Shown: piece by piece, positions 49,908-59,417 of the stretch
How the letters are laid out: every line of letters starts with the position of its first letter
How positions within the stretch are numbered: the stretch's first letter is position 1
Source: an uncultured bacterium
Lineage (GTDB): Bacteria; Bacillota; Clostridia; Oscillospirales; Ruminococcaceae
Reading direction: 5' to 3'
NCBI GenBank assembly: GCA_934875375.1
Contig: CAKXHL010000002.1
Location: 1-64,000 of the forward strand
Length of the DNA: 64,000 bases
Position numbers and translations under genes: made by a program
The notes under the pieces: model-generated
What the model saw: only the letters and a program-made list of their open reading frames with translations
The model's database searches: none
What the model was told of the DNA's origin: nothing

Positions 49908-51059
49908 GTGAAAAAAAGCATCTCTTTTTTCTGTGTTCTGTTCCTGATTCCCCTTTTCGTTTTGTCCTGTGTACCGGCCTTTGCCGCCGAGCCGGACGGA
50001 CAAATCACAGTTCGTGCCCGGGTGGAAGAGGTCGTGTCCGATGAGATGGCTTCCACCTCTTATTCCGGGGGTGAAATTACAACCCGGGTGCTGACGCTCC
50101 GGGTACGCGTCCTGGAGGGCGCTTTTGAAGGGCAGACAGCCTTGATCCGGCAGGTTTTCGATGAAATCAGCCTTCCGTCCGCCTACCCCGCCAAAGCGGG
50201 GGACCTTCTTTTTGTCACGCTGGAACTGGATGAACAGAATTTGCTGGTCGGCAATGCCGCCGATTATGTCCGGGATCTTCCCCTCGCCTTACTGGGCGGC
50301 GGCTTTCTTCTTTTTCTGATTCTGTTCGGCCGCCAAAAAGGGGTCAAGACTGTGCTTTCCCTAGCTGTTACCTGCCTTGTGGTGTTTGGATTGTTTTTCC
50401 CGCTGGCGGTGCGGGGAATCAATCCGGTATGGCTGTCTTTATTGTGTGCGGCGCTAATGACCGGGTTCACCCTGTTTTTGGTCTGCGGTTTTACCCGCAA
50501 AGCCTGCTCTGCCATTCTGGGCTGCCTGGGCGGATTGTCCGTCGCGGGCATTTTGGCTGCGGTCTTTTCCTACGCGATGCGCCTTTCCGGAATCGTAGAT
50601 GAAGAAGCGGCGTTTTTGCGTTTTATCTCCGACGAATTTGTACTGGATTTCAAAGGCCTTTTATTTGCCGCCATCATCATCGGCGCTTCCGGCGCGGCCA
50701 TGGATGTGGCGGTATCCATCGCTTCTTCCTTGGACGAGCTAGCCCAAAAGGCCCCGGACCTCTCTGCCCGCCAGCTGTTCTCCAGTGGGGTTGTCATCGG
50801 CCGGGACATTATGGGCACCATGTCCAACACGCTGATTTTGGCCTACGTCGGCGGCGCAATCCACTTGATCTTGCTGCTGTACGCCTATCCGGTTCCCTTT
50901 TCCCATCTCATCAACCGGGAAACCGTGGCGGCAGAAATCCTCATTGCGCTGTGCGGCAGCATGGGAATGCTCAGCGCCATCCCGCTCACCGCCTTGATCT
51001 CGTCCTTGCTGCACCACCGCGCCGTACCGCCCATTTCTCCGGGCAAATCCCCTGAATAA
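49908..51059 (+). CDS. YibE/F-family membrane protein (GTG start)
   Basis: A 383-residue protein with an N-terminal signal or anchor (residues 4-27), an extracytoplasmic beta-rich region, and seven to eight helices. Segments LGGGFLLFLILFGRQKG and GRDIMGTMSNTLILAYVG fit the YibE/F family, whose function is unknown. GTG 49908 has AAAGGAGG six bases upstream, shortening a 396-residue frame. Confidence 0.85.
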   Translation: MKKSISFFCVLFLIPLFVLSCVPAFAAEPDGQITVRARVEEVVSDEMASTSYSGGEITTRVLTLRVRVLEGAFEGQTALIRQVFDEISLPSAYPAKAGDLLFVTLELDEQNLLVGNAADYVRDLPLALLGGGFLLFLILFGRQKGVKTVLSLAVTCLVVFGLFFPLAVRGINPVWLSLLCAALMTGFTLFLVCGFTRKACSAILGCLGGLSVAGILAAVFSYAMRLSGIVDEEAAFLRFISDEFVLDFKGLLFAAIIIGASGAAMDVAVSIASSLDELAQKAPDLSARQLFSSGVVIGRDIMGTMSNTLILAYVGGAIHLILLLYAYPVPFSHLINRETVAAEILIALCGSMGMLSAIPLTALISSLLHHRAVPPISPGKSPE

Positions 51060-51132
51060 AAGCCTTTTCTCCTGCTGATTTTGACCAAAACGCCAATTCT
51101 TTTTTTTCACCGGAAAAAGAACGGCGTTTGGG

Positions 51133-51161
51133 TTGTTTTTAAAAGGTTGGGTTGATATAAT
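51133..51161 (+). promoter_or_regulatory. Promoter of the PTS-IIC-like gene
   Basis: TTGTTT (51133-51138), 17 bases, TATAAT (51156-51161). TTTGGGTT (51127-51134) and AACCCAAA (51175-51182) flank it as distant inverted repeats. Confidence 0.65.
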
Positions 51162-51205
51162 AAATCCCAAAGTGAACCCAAAAACAGGAAGAAGAGGTGT
51201 ATTTT

Positions 51206-52234
51206 TTGGAACAGAAACTCACCCAAAACAAAACAGCATCGGCATTCTTAAAAAAAGCCTTCCAGCGCTATTTTATCGACGCTATGGGAGCGATGGCACT
51301 GGGGCTTTTCTCTTCGCTGATCATCGGGCTGATCCTCTCCCAGCTGAGTAAATTTTCTTTTCTGGGATTTTTGGAGCCCTATGCGGCTATGGTCAGCGCT
51401 TCCTCACCGGTGGTCGGCGCCGCCATCGGCGTTGCCATTGCCCAAGGCCTTAAGTCAAAACCGCTGGTTCTTTTCTCCTGCGCGGTATCCGGCGCATACG
51501 GCTATGCGGTAGGCGGACCGGTAGGCGCATACATCGGCGCTGTGTTCGGCGCGGAGATCGGCGGGCTGGTCGCCGGCAAAACCAAGGTAGATATTATTGT
51601 CAGTCCCATCACCACTATCGTCAGCGGCTGCGCCGTCGCCCAGCTGGTAGGCCCTGGCATCCAGGCCATGATGAACGGTCTGGGCGCTGTCATCAATTCC
51701 GCCACCCAACTCACCCCTTTTCCCATGGGTATTCTGGTTTCGGTCATCGTCGGCATGGTGCTCACCGCACCGATCAGTTCAGCGGCCTTATGTATTATGC
51801 TGGATCTCAACGGGCTGGCCGCCGGCGCGGCAGTCATGGGCTGCTGCTGTCAGATGGTGGGCTTTGCCGTAGCCAGCTTCCGGGAAAACGGCTGGGGCGG
51901 TCTGATCAGCCAGGGCATCGGTACTTCTATGCTGCAGTTTTCCAATATTATGCGCCATCCGCAGATCTGGATTGCACCCACATTGGCCTCAGCAGTGCTG
52001 GGTCCCGTTTCCACCTGCCTGTTTCGAATGACCAATACCGCCTCCGGCGCCGGTATGGGCACCAGCGGATTGGTTGGCCAGTTCGGCGCGTTTGCTGCGA
52101 TGGGCGGCGGAGCCGAAGTTTGGTTCCAGGTGATTTTGATGCACTTTGTCCTGCCCGCCGTTCTGAGTTTTTTGTTCGATTGGTGTTTGCGCAAAATCGG
52201 CTGGGTCAAAGACGGTTATATGAAAATCAGCTAA
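51206..52234 (+). CDS. PTS_EIIC-like membrane protein (TTG start)
   Basis: About 342 residues with ten glycine-rich helices. It looks like the PTS EIIC_2-type family (PF13303), with internal TIVSGCAVAQLVGPG and NGLGAVINSATQLTPFPMG. No EIIA or EIIB domain or gene lies nearby, so phosphotransfer is unproven; it may be a related transporter. TTG 51206 follows GAGGTG. Confidence 0.75.
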   Translation: MEQKLTQNKTASAFLKKAFQRYFIDAMGAMALGLFSSLIIGLILSQLSKFSFLGFLEPYAAMVSASSPVVGAAIGVAIAQGLKSKPLVLFSCAVSGAYGYAVGGPVGAYIGAVFGAEIGGLVAGKTKVDIIVSPITTIVSGCAVAQLVGPGIQAMMNGLGAVINSATQLTPFPMGILVSVIVGMVLTAPISSAALCIMLDLNGLAAGAAVMGCCCQMVGFAVASFRENGWGGLISQGIGTSMLQFSNIMRHPQIWIAPTLASAVLGPVSTCLFRMTNTASGAGMGTSGLVGQFGAFAAMGGGAEVWFQVILMHFVLPAVLSFLFDWCLRKIGWVKDGYMKIS

Positions 52235-52253
52235 TTTTCCTGTCGGCGCAATG

Positions 52254-52300
52254 AAAAAAAGGAAAGTAAAAAGCATACCTGCTTTTTACTTTCCTTTTTC
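52254..52300. terminator. Bidirectional terminator before tsaD
   Basis: 15-bp arms (52261-52275 and 52280-52294), A7 before and T-rich after. Convergent genes on both sides. Confidence 0.95.
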
Positions 52301-52312
52301 TTTTTCTTTTTG

Positions 52313-53332
52313 CTATTCGCCCCAGTCCGCGTCAATCGGCAGGCTGGCGATTCCATTGAGATCCAACCCCGCCGTGTGCCCGGACAAAAACTCATAGTAT
52401 CCTTGGGAACCGATCATGGCAGCGTTGTCCCCACATAGGGACAGAGGCGGCTGATACAAGGTGTAACCCCGCCTTTTGCATGCATCCTCCATTTTTTCCC
52501 GCAGCCCGGAATTGGCCGACACCCCGCCGGCGATGACCAGCTTTCGGTATCCGAACTGCTCTGCCGCCGCCAGAAAGCGGCTGGACAAAATCTCCACCAC
52601 CGCCTGCTGGAAAGACGCAGCCAAATGGTTTACCTCCACCGTTTCGCCCTTTTGCGAGGCGTTGTGTAAAAGATTCACCACCGCTGTCTTTAATCCGGAA
52701 AAGCTGAAATCGTAAGGGCTGCCCTCCACTTTCGGGCGGGGCAGCTTGTAGGCCGACGGGTCGCCCTGCCGGGCCGCTTGATCCAAAAACACGCCGCCGG
52801 GATAGGAAAATCCCATGGCGCGGGCCGCCTTGTCAAAAGCCTCGCCCGCTGCATCGTCCCGGGTGCGCCCGACGATGTGGAATTTTGTGTAGTCCAGCAC
52901 CTCGATCAAGTGGCTGTGCCCGCCGGATACCACCAAGCACAGAAACGGCGGCTCCAATTCCGGATGGGCCAAGTAGTTGGCCGCAATGTGGCCCCGGATA
53001 TGATGAACCGGAATCAGCGGCTTTTTGGTAGCCATTGCCAGCCCTTTGGCAAAATTGACCCCCACCAGCACCGCACCAATCAGCCCCGGCGCATAGGTGA
53101 CCGCAATGCCGTCAATCCCCTCCAGGCAAACCGAAGCGTCGTCCAACGCTTTTTGGGTTACAGCGATGATATTCTCCGTATGCCGACGGGAGGCAATTTC
53201 CGGTACCACGCCGCCGTATTGCCGATGCTCCTCCACCTGGGAGTTGATCACCGACGACAGCACGCGCCGGCCGTTCTCCACCACAGCGGCGGCGGTCTCG
53301 TCACAGGACGATTCGATGGCAAGCAGTTTCAT
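52313..53332 (-). CDS. tsaD: tRNA N6-adenosine threonylcarbamoyltransferase
   Basis: A 339-residue Kae1/TsaD protein. It has AIESSCDETAAAVV at the start, the HxxxH iron site in VHHIRGHIAANYL and GGVSANSGLRE. It makes t6A37 in tRNA with TsaB and TsaE. ATG 53332 overlaps the rimI stop by four bases. The rimI-tsaD order is widespread; tsaB and tsaE are not next to it. Confidence 0.97.
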   Translation of the reverse strand: MKLLAIESSCDETAAAVVENGRRVLSSVINSQVEEHRQYGGVVPEIASRRHTENIIAVTQKALDDASVCLEGIDGIAVTYAPGLIGAVLVGVNFAKGLAMATKKPLIPVHHIRGHIAANYLAHPELEPPFLCLVVSGGHSHLIEVLDYTKFHIVGRTRDDAAGEAFDKAARAMGFSYPGGVFLDQAARQGDPSAYKLPRPKVEGSPYDFSFSGLKTAVVNLLHNASQKGETVEVNHLAASFQQAVVEILSSRFLAAAEQFGYRKLVIAGGVSANSGLREKMEDACKRRGYTLYQPPLSLCGDNAAMIGSQGYYEFLSGHTAGLDLNGIASLPIDADWGE

Positions 53333-53793
53333 TTCTGGCTTTCCTCCTCTGTCAGCTTCCGTGTCATTAAAATAGCGTTCTCCACAGGGTCCCGGTAATA
53401 ATTTTTCCGCACTCCGGCAGGGCAAAACCCGTGCCTGCGGTACAGCGCCTGTGCGCCCAGATTGCTTTGGCGCACCTCCAGCGTTAAAAAGGCAAGGCCG
53501 GCCTGACGGGCAAAATCCGCCGCGTCATCCAACAGCGCTGACCCGATTCCCTGCCGCCGGAACAGCGGATCCACCGCAATGTTGGCAATATAACCTTCAT
53601 CCAGCACGTAATGCAGTCCCAGGTAGCCCAGCACCGTTCCGGCGCCGTCCTGCGCCACCGTAAACCGCGCGCCGGGATTATCCAGTTCTGCCCGGAAGGC
53701 GTTTTCGCTCCAGGGATCGGAAAAGCAGATGCGCTCCAGCGCCGCCAGCGTCAGCAGGTGCTTTTCTTTCATGGGAATCAGCTGGTACTCCAT
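53329..53793 (-). CDS. rimI: Ribosomal protein S18 N-acetyltransferase RimI
   Basis: A 154-residue GNAT enzyme. The acetyl-CoA loop FRRQGIGSALL (about 80-90) and the EVRQSNLGAQALYRRHGF step are typical of RimI, which acetylates the N-terminal alanine of S18. It lies directly upstream of tsaD and overlaps it. Confidence 0.9.
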   Translation of the reverse strand: MEYQLIPMKEKHLLTLAALERICFSDPWSENAFRAELDNPGARFTVAQDGAGTVLGYLGLHYVLDEGYIANIAVDPLFRRQGIGSALLDDAADFARQAGLAFLTLEVRQSNLGAQALYRRHGFCPAGVRKNYYRDPVENAILMTRKLTEEESQK

Positions 53794-53804
53794 CGTAAGC
53801 CCCC

Positions 53805-56366
53805 CTATTTCGCATCATACCAGCTGATGCCGACACCGCAGTCCACGCTCAACGGCACTTTCAGCTGTACGGCGTTTTCCATTTCCTGACGAAGCAGAAT
53901 TTTCGCCGCTTCCACATCCTTTTCCGCCGCCTCGATGATCAGTTCGTCATGTACCTGCAAAATAATGCGGGCGTCCAGCTTTTCCTTTTCCAGCCGCCGG
54001 GCAGCCTTTACCATGGCGATTTTGATGATATCCGCCGCCGTGCCCTGAATCGGCGTGTTCATAGCCACCCGCTTTCCAAACGCCTGCAGGTTTTTGTTGG
54101 AGGCCGCCAGCTCCGGCAGATACCGCCGCCGGTGGAACATGGTTTCCACATAGCCGTGCTCCTTGCCAAAGGCCACAATATCGTCCATATACCGCTTCAC
54201 ACCCGAATAGGTGCGCAAATAATCCTGAATGTACCGGTCTGCTTCCGCCACCGAAACGCCGATGTCCCTTGCCAGCGAAAAGGCACCAATGCCGTATACA
54301 ATGCCAAAGTTCACCGCCTTAGCCCGGGAACGCATCAGCGGCGTGACAAACATCGGCGGCTGGTCAAACACCTGGGAGGCGGTGACCGTATGGATGTCGG
54401 TGCCGTCTAAAAACGCCTGCTGCATGGTCTTGTCGTCCGCCACATGGGACAGCACCCGCAGCTCGATCTGGGAGTAGTCCGCGTCTACCAGCAGATACCC
54501 CGGCCGCGCTTTGAAAAACCTGCGAAGATTGCTGCCCAGCTCGGTCCGCACCGGGATGTTCTGCATATTCGGCTCCGTAGAGCTGATGCGGCCAGTTCGT
54601 GTCTCCGTTTGATTAAAGGAAGAATGGATGCGCCCATCCTCCCCAATCAGCTTCATAAATCCGTCCACATAAGTGGATTTGAGCTTGGTTACGGTGCGGT
54701 AATCCAAAATCAGCGGGACAATGGGGTGTTTATCTTTGAGGTAATCCAACACGTCCGCATTGGTGGAATATCCGGTCTTGGTCTTTTTGCCCGCCGGCAG
54801 CCCCAGCTTGTCAAATAAAATGCTTCCCAGCTGCTTGGGAGAGGCAATGTTAAATTCTTCGCCTGCCAGCTGATAAATTTCCGATTCCAGCAGGTCAATC
54901 CGTTTGGCCATTTCCTCTCCGAACGCCACCAGTTCGTCCCGGTCAATGCCGAATCCGTCTTTTTCCATCTGAAACAGTACCCTCGCCAGCGGGATCTCCA
55001 CCTGCTGCAGCAAATACTCCTGCTGGTTTTGGGCCAATTCTTTTTCCATCGGCTCGTATACCGCCATGAGCCGCGCCAGCCGTTCTAGTGGGATTTCATA
55101 CCCCGGCACCTGGGGCAGCGACCAATTCTTCGCCCCATAGGCGGCGCTGAGCCGCTCCAGATCATAGCCGCTGGCCGTTGGATTTAACAGATATCCCGCC
55201 AGCGCCGCGTCAAACGAAATGCCGACCGGTTCCATTCCCCATTCCAAACCCTGCCGGTACAGCTGCTTAGAATCCGTCACCGCTTTTGCGGCACCGCTTT
55301 TTAAGACCCGCTCCAGCACCGCCTGCTCTTTTGCGGAAAAACAGGCGGCTTTTTTTCCGTCAGACAGGGCAAAATGAGTCCATTCGTCATCCCAGCACAA
55401 AAACAGCGGCTCTCCTGCGGCGAGAACCTCCTCCACCGGCGCGGATGCTACCGCCAGGCAGTCCTCTTCCCGGCCGGGCAGGATTTTTTTCTCGTCGGGA
55501 TGCAGTCCCAGACGGGTAATCATAGAAAACATCTCCAGCTGATTGAGTGTTTTCACCGCTTTTTCCTCGTCCGGCTGCCGCATCAAATAGGCGTCCATCT
55601 TGGTTGGCACCGGCGCGTCCAGCCGGATACGTGCCAAATCCCGGCTCATATAGGCAGTCTCCCGGTCCTTCTCCAATTTCTGCCGTACCGCGGGGCGGAT
55701 GGCCGGATCATCCAGATGGGCATACAGATTGTCTAAATCATGGAAATCACGAATCAGGGCCAGCGCTGTTTTTTCTCCAATGCCCGCTACTCCCGGAATG
55801 TTGTCCGAACTGTCCCCCATCAGCGCCTTTACATCAATCAGCTGCTCGGGCAGAACCGTGTATTTTTCCAAAATGGCCGCCACATCGTACAGCGTGGATT
55901 CCGGCCGTCCCATTTTGGTGGTAGCCAGCCGCACCTGCACCTGCTCTGTGACCAGCTGCAATGCGTCCCGGTCGCCGGTGGCGATCACGCACTGCCCGCC
56001 CTGCTGCTGACAGGCGCGGCTGAGGGTGCCGAGGATATCGTCCGCCTCATACCCTTCGCACTCCACCACCGCATAGCCCAAGTCCGCCAGCAATTCCTTG
56101 AGCACCGGAAGCTGCCCCGCCAGCTCCGGCGGCATGCCCTTTCGCCCGGCTTTGTAGCCGTCGAATTGCTGATGCCGGAAAGTGGGCCCCTTTTTGTCAA
56201 AAGCCACCGCCACCCGGTCCGGCGCGGTCTCCTCCAGCACCCTGAGCAAAATACTCAAAAAGCCATAGATGCCGTTGGTGTAAATTCCTCCCTTGGTCGT
56301 CAAAAGCTTTATCCCGTAAAAAGCGCGGTTTAATACGGAGTTTCCGTCAATCGTCAAAAGTTTCAT
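53805..56366 (-). CDS. polA: DNA polymerase I
   Basis: An 853-residue protein. A 5'-3' exonuclease domain (1-290) is followed by a 3'-5' exonuclease fold whose DxE residues are replaced (WDDEWT), so proofreading is probably absent. The polymerase domain has DYSQIELRVLSH, RAKAVNFGIVYG and QVHDEL. It fills gaps and removes RNA primers. The reading frame continues 104 codons further, but ATG 56366 has GGAGAGGG and fits the family start KLLTIDGNSVLNRAF. Confidence 0.96.
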   Translation of the reverse strand: MKLLTIDGNSVLNRAFYGIKLLTTKGGIYTNGIYGFLSILLRVLEETAPDRVAVAFDKKGPTFRHQQFDGYKAGRKGMPPELAGQLPVLKELLADLGYAVVECEGYEADDILGTLSRACQQQGGQCVIATGDRDALQLVTEQVQVRLATTKMGRPESTLYDVAAILEKYTVLPEQLIDVKALMGDSSDNIPGVAGIGEKTALALIRDFHDLDNLYAHLDDPAIRPAVRQKLEKDRETAYMSRDLARIRLDAPVPTKMDAYLMRQPDEEKAVKTLNQLEMFSMITRLGLHPDEKKILPGREEDCLAVASAPVEEVLAAGEPLFLCWDDEWTHFALSDGKKAACFSAKEQAVLERVLKSGAAKAVTDSKQLYRQGLEWGMEPVGISFDAALAGYLLNPTASGYDLERLSAAYGAKNWSLPQVPGYEIPLERLARLMAVYEPMEKELAQNQQEYLLQQVEIPLARVLFQMEKDGFGIDRDELVAFGEEMAKRIDLLESEIYQLAGEEFNIASPKQLGSILFDKLGLPAGKKTKTGYSTNADVLDYLKDKHPIVPLILDYRTVTKLKSTYVDGFMKLIGEDGRIHSSFNQTETRTGRISSTEPNMQNIPVRTELGSNLRRFFKARPGYLLVDADYSQIELRVLSHVADDKTMQQAFLDGTDIHTVTASQVFDQPPMFVTPLMRSRAKAVNFGIVYGIGAFSLARDIGVSVAEADRYIQDYLRTYSGVKRYMDDIVAFGKEHGYVETMFHRRRYLPELAASNKNLQAFGKRVAMNTPIQGTAADIIKIAMVKAARRLEKEKLDARIILQVHDELIIEAAEKDVEAAKILLRQEMENAVQLKVPLSVDCGVGISWYDAK

Positions 56367-56801
56367 TGGTTTCCCTCTCCATTTTTCGAAAGGCTCATTG
56401 CCTTCGGTATGCAGTTTCATCGGTTTCCCAGCGCAAAGGCCGGCGCCCGATCTGCGGCAAAGGTACCGGGGATTTTTTTCGATGCAGATGCCCGAACCGC
56501 TTTCCCCCGTCATCCGGGCTGCCGCCGCGGATGCTTGCCAGCTACTTTTCGTATTATACCACAAAACCCTCCGCTTGTAACGACTCCATCCCCTTGCGTG
56601 CAATTTTTTTGCCGCCGGGCCCGTTGCGAAAAAAGCCCTTTTTTGGTATGATGAAAAAAATGGACAGCTCGGGGCCAAAACCGCCGGGCGGCAGAGGGTT
56701 CTCCCGCCGCTGCCCAGGCAAACCCAGCCGCTGCCATCCGGTATCCGCCCAGGCGGGCGCCGGTTTTAATACCAAGCCAAAACAAAGGGGCAAGTTGCCA
56801 G
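56367..56801. other. 435-base divergent intergenic region
   Basis: It separates polA and dusB and holds no supported gene. A segment GGGAAACCGATGAAACT-like at about 56411-56428 resembles the real polA start (GGGAAACCAATGAAACT) and may be a local duplication. Promoters are not clear. Confidence 0.5.
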
Positions 56802-57791
56802 ATGATCATAAAAATCGGAACTGTTTCCATCCCCAAAACCGCAGCCCTGGCTCCGTTGGCCGGCGTGGCCGACCGCGCTTTCCGGGAGATCTGCCGTTCC
56901 CTCGGGGCCGCCTATACCGTAGGCGAAATGACCAGCTCCAAGGGGCTTACCTATCAAAACAAAAAAACCGCCGATCTGTTAACCCTCGGCCCATCGGAAC
57001 ATCCCGGCGGCATCCAGCTGTTTGGCGACGATCCGCTGACTATGGCCCGCGCCGCCGAAATGTCTATGGCCTATGAGCCGGATATCATTGATATCAATAT
57101 GGGCTGCCCCGCACCGAAAGTGGCGGGCAACGGCGGCGGCAGCGCCCTGATGAAAAACCCGGAACTTGCCGGGCGGATCATCCGGGAAGTTTCCCGGGCC
57201 GTCCCGGTCCCGGTGACGGTCAAATTCCGCAAAGGCTGGGACGCCCAGTCGGTCAACGCGGTGGAATTCGCCAAAATGGCGGAGCAAAGCGGCGCTGCGG
57301 CGGTGACTGTCCACGGCCGCACCCGTCAGCAGATGTACGCTCCCAGCGCCGACTGGCAGATTCTCAAGGCGGTGAAAGAAGCCGTTTCCATCCCGGTCAT
57401 CGGCAACGGCGACGTGGATTCGGCAGAATCCGCTGTACGCATGTATGAACAGACCGGCGTGGATTTGGTCATGATCGGGCGGGGCGCTTTGGGCAACCCG
57501 TACCTGTTCACCCAAATTGCCCGCTACCTGACCGACGGCGTCCTGCTGCCTGACCTGCCGCTGTCCCAGCGGCTGGGCTATCTGTTGGAGCAAACCCGGC
57601 TGGCCGTAGGCTATAAAGGGGAGTACGTAGCTTTAAAAGAAGCGCGCAAGCATGCCGCCTGGTATCTCAAGGGGGTCCACGGCGCCGCCCGGCTGCGCGG
57701 ACGGACCGGCTCGTTAAAAACCCTGTCCGATCTGGAAAATCTGATTCAGGACGCATTGGAAGAAGAACAAAAAGCCGCTTTCCCACAGTAG
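56802..57791 (+). CDS. dusB: tRNA-dihydrouridine synthase DusB-like
   Basis: A 329-residue FMN enzyme reducing uridine in tRNA. Substrate and FMN motifs are APLAGVADRAFREICR at residue 17, the catalytic Cys in NMGCPAPKV (about 100), VTVHGRTRQQMY and GNGDV. It lies ahead of ispE with an 18-base gap. Confidence 0.94.
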   Translation: MIIKIGTVSIPKTAALAPLAGVADRAFREICRSLGAAYTVGEMTSSKGLTYQNKKTADLLTLGPSEHPGGIQLFGDDPLTMARAAEMSMAYEPDIIDINMGCPAPKVAGNGGGSALMKNPELAGRIIREVSRAVPVPVTVKFRKGWDAQSVNAVEFAKMAEQSGAAAVTVHGRTRQQMYAPSADWQILKAVKEAVSIPVIGNGDVDSAESAVRMYEQTGVDLVMIGRGALGNPYLFTQIARYLTDGVLLPDLPLSQRLGYLLEQTRLAVGYKGEYVALKEARKHAAWYLKGVHGAARLRGRTGSLKTLSDLENLIQDALEEEQKAAFPQ

Positions 57792-57817
57792 CGGCTTACC
57801 ATCGGGAGGTGCTTTTG

Positions 57818-58696
57818 ATGGCAACTGCAGTCGTATCCGCACCGGGAAAAATCAATCTGACGCTGGATATCCTCGGCCGCCAGGAGGACGGCTATCACGA
57901 AATGGAGATGCTCATGCACGCGGTGAGTTTAGAAAACACCGTCCGCCTCACCACACTGGATCGGCCGGGTATCCGCCTGAACTGTTCCAATCCAGCCGTG
58001 CCCACCGGAGAAAAGAACCTCGCCTACCGGGCAGCTCAGGCTTTTTTCGCCGCCTGGGGGCACGCGGTCGGGCTGGAAATTCAGGTAGAAAAGCGTGTTC
58101 CCATGGAGGCGGGCATGGCCGGTGGCAGTGCCGATGCCGCCGGCGTACTGGTAGGGCTCAACCATCTGCTGGACGGCGTTTTTTCTCAACAGCAGCTGTG
58201 TGAAATCGGCCTTCTGCTGGGGGCCGACGTTCCTTTTTGCATCCGGGGCGGCGCCGCCTTGGTGCAGGGTATCGGGGAAAAGATCACCCCCCTGCCGCCG
58301 CTGGAGCAATGCTGGCTGGTGATTGCCAAACCAAATCAGGGCATGAAAACCGCCGGCTGCTTTGCCGCCTATGACGCGCTGGACGCAGTGCGCCATCCGG
58401 ATACCCGCCGCGCGCTGCAAGCGCTGCAGGACCAAAATCTTCCCGCATTGGGGAGACTTTTGGAAAATGTGCTGGAACAGGCCGTACCCCTCCCCCAAGT
58501 GCAGATATTGCGGGAAAGCATCCTCAAAAACGGCGCGCTGGGCAGCCGGATGACCGGCAGCGGCACCGCTGTTTTCGGCCTGTTTTCCAATAAGAACCAG
58601 GCGCTGCGCTGCGCCCGGCGGATGTACGGGTTCGGCGGTTCCTTCTTTCTGGCCCGTCCGGTCGGTTACGGCGCAAAGCTTTTGTCTTTGGAATAG
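57818..58696 (+). CDS. ispE: 4-diphosphocytidyl-2-C-methyl-D-erythritol kinase
   Basis: A 292-residue GHMP kinase of the MEP isoprenoid pathway. APGKINLTLDILGRQEDGYHEM opens it, the glycine loop is PMEAGMAGGSADAAG and the third motif is MTGSGTAVFGLF. ATG 57818 has GGGAGG. The dusB-ispE-spoIIR layout is common in Clostridia. Confidence 0.95.
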   Translation: MATAVVSAPGKINLTLDILGRQEDGYHEMEMLMHAVSLENTVRLTTLDRPGIRLNCSNPAVPTGEKNLAYRAAQAFFAAWGHAVGLEIQVEKRVPMEAGMAGGSADAAGVLVGLNHLLDGVFSQQQLCEIGLLLGADVPFCIRGGAALVQGIGEKITPLPPLEQCWLVIAKPNQGMKTAGCFAAYDALDAVRHPDTRRALQALQDQNLPALGRLLENVLEQAVPLPQVQILRESILKNGALGSRMTGSGTAVFGLFSNKNQALRCARRMYGFGGSFFLARPVGYGAKLLSLE

Positions 58697-58712
58697 TCCT
58701 TTTTTCAAAATG

Positions 58713-58742
58713 GTATAAGACTGTAAAACCCCGTCCATACTA
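58713..58742 (+). promoter_or_regulatory. Forespore-type (sigma F/G) promoter of spoIIR
   Basis: GTATA (58713-58717), 18 bases, CATACTA (58736-58742) matches the forespore consensus. In Bacillus spoIIR is under sigma F. The transcript would start inside the loop of the hairpin at 58722-58777. Confidence 0.6.
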
Positions 58743-58777
58743 CGCTCAGAAATTGATCGTAAGGACGGGGTTTTACA
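58722..58777 (+). terminator. Inverted repeat before spoIIR (insulator candidate)
   Basis: 15-bp arms, TGTAAAACCCCGTCC (58722-58736) and the complement (58763-58777), with a 26-base loop. It ends one base before the spoIIR ATG. RNA reading through from ispE would fold it and hide the ribosome site. Confidence 0.7.
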
Positions 58778-58778
58778 T

Positions 58779-59393
58779 ATGAGAAAAAAAGAATGGTTTG
58801 TACTCATCGCCTGTATTTTCTGTATCGCCTGCTCTGCTTTGTTCTCTTTTGGGGAAGAATGTTCCTTTATCCGGGAGAACACCCTGCGGCTGCACATTCT
58901 GGCCAATTCCGATTCACCGGCCGACCAGGCCCTGAAACTGAAAATCCGGGACGCCGTCCTCTCTTGCTCGGGAGAACTTTTTTCCGGCTGCGATACCCGC
59001 CAGAAGATGATCAGCGCCGCCCAAGAACAGCTTCCAAAGATTCAGCAGGTTGCCGAGCAGACCGCGCTGCACAATGGATACGAGCTGCCGGTCACCGCGT
59101 CGGTCACCGACATGTTTTTCGAAACCCGCCGTTATGATCATGTGATTCTGCCCGCCGGGACCTATACAGCGGTGCGCATTGAATTAGGGGCAGCGGCGGG
59201 AAAAAACTGGTGGTGCGTGCTTTATCCGCCTTTGTGCGTCAGCGCAGCGCAGACCGGTTTTACCGAGGAGGAGGCGCAGATCAGCGACAGTCTTCTTCAG
59301 CAGGACGCGCTCCCCCACTATCGGGCGCGCCTTGCGGTAGTGGAATGGTGGGAAACCCTCTGCCGCTGGGCTAAGGAAAAGGGAGCCGATTGA
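58779..59393 (+). CDS. spoIIR: Stage II sporulation protein R
   Basis: A 204-residue secreted signalling protein. The hydrophobic signal (about residues 6-26), RLHILANSDSPADQALKLKIRD and GKNWWCVLYPPLC are SpoIIR marks. It is made in the forespore and triggers SpoIIGA to process pro-sigma E in the mother cell. No strong SD is visible: AAGGACGGGG lies about 12 bases upstream, within the hairpin. Its presence shows a sporulating lineage. Confidence 0.95.
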   Translation: MRKKEWFVLIACIFCIACSALFSFGEECSFIRENTLRLHILANSDSPADQALKLKIRDAVLSCSGELFSGCDTRQKMISAAQEQLPKIQQVAEQTALHNGYELPVTASVTDMFFETRRYDHVILPAGTYTAVRIELGAAAGKNWWCVLYPPLCVSAAQTGFTEEEAQISDSLLQQDALPHYRARLAVVEWWETLCRWAKEKGAD

Positions 59394-59417
59394 CAGGCTT
59401 TGTAAAGGAGGAGGCAT

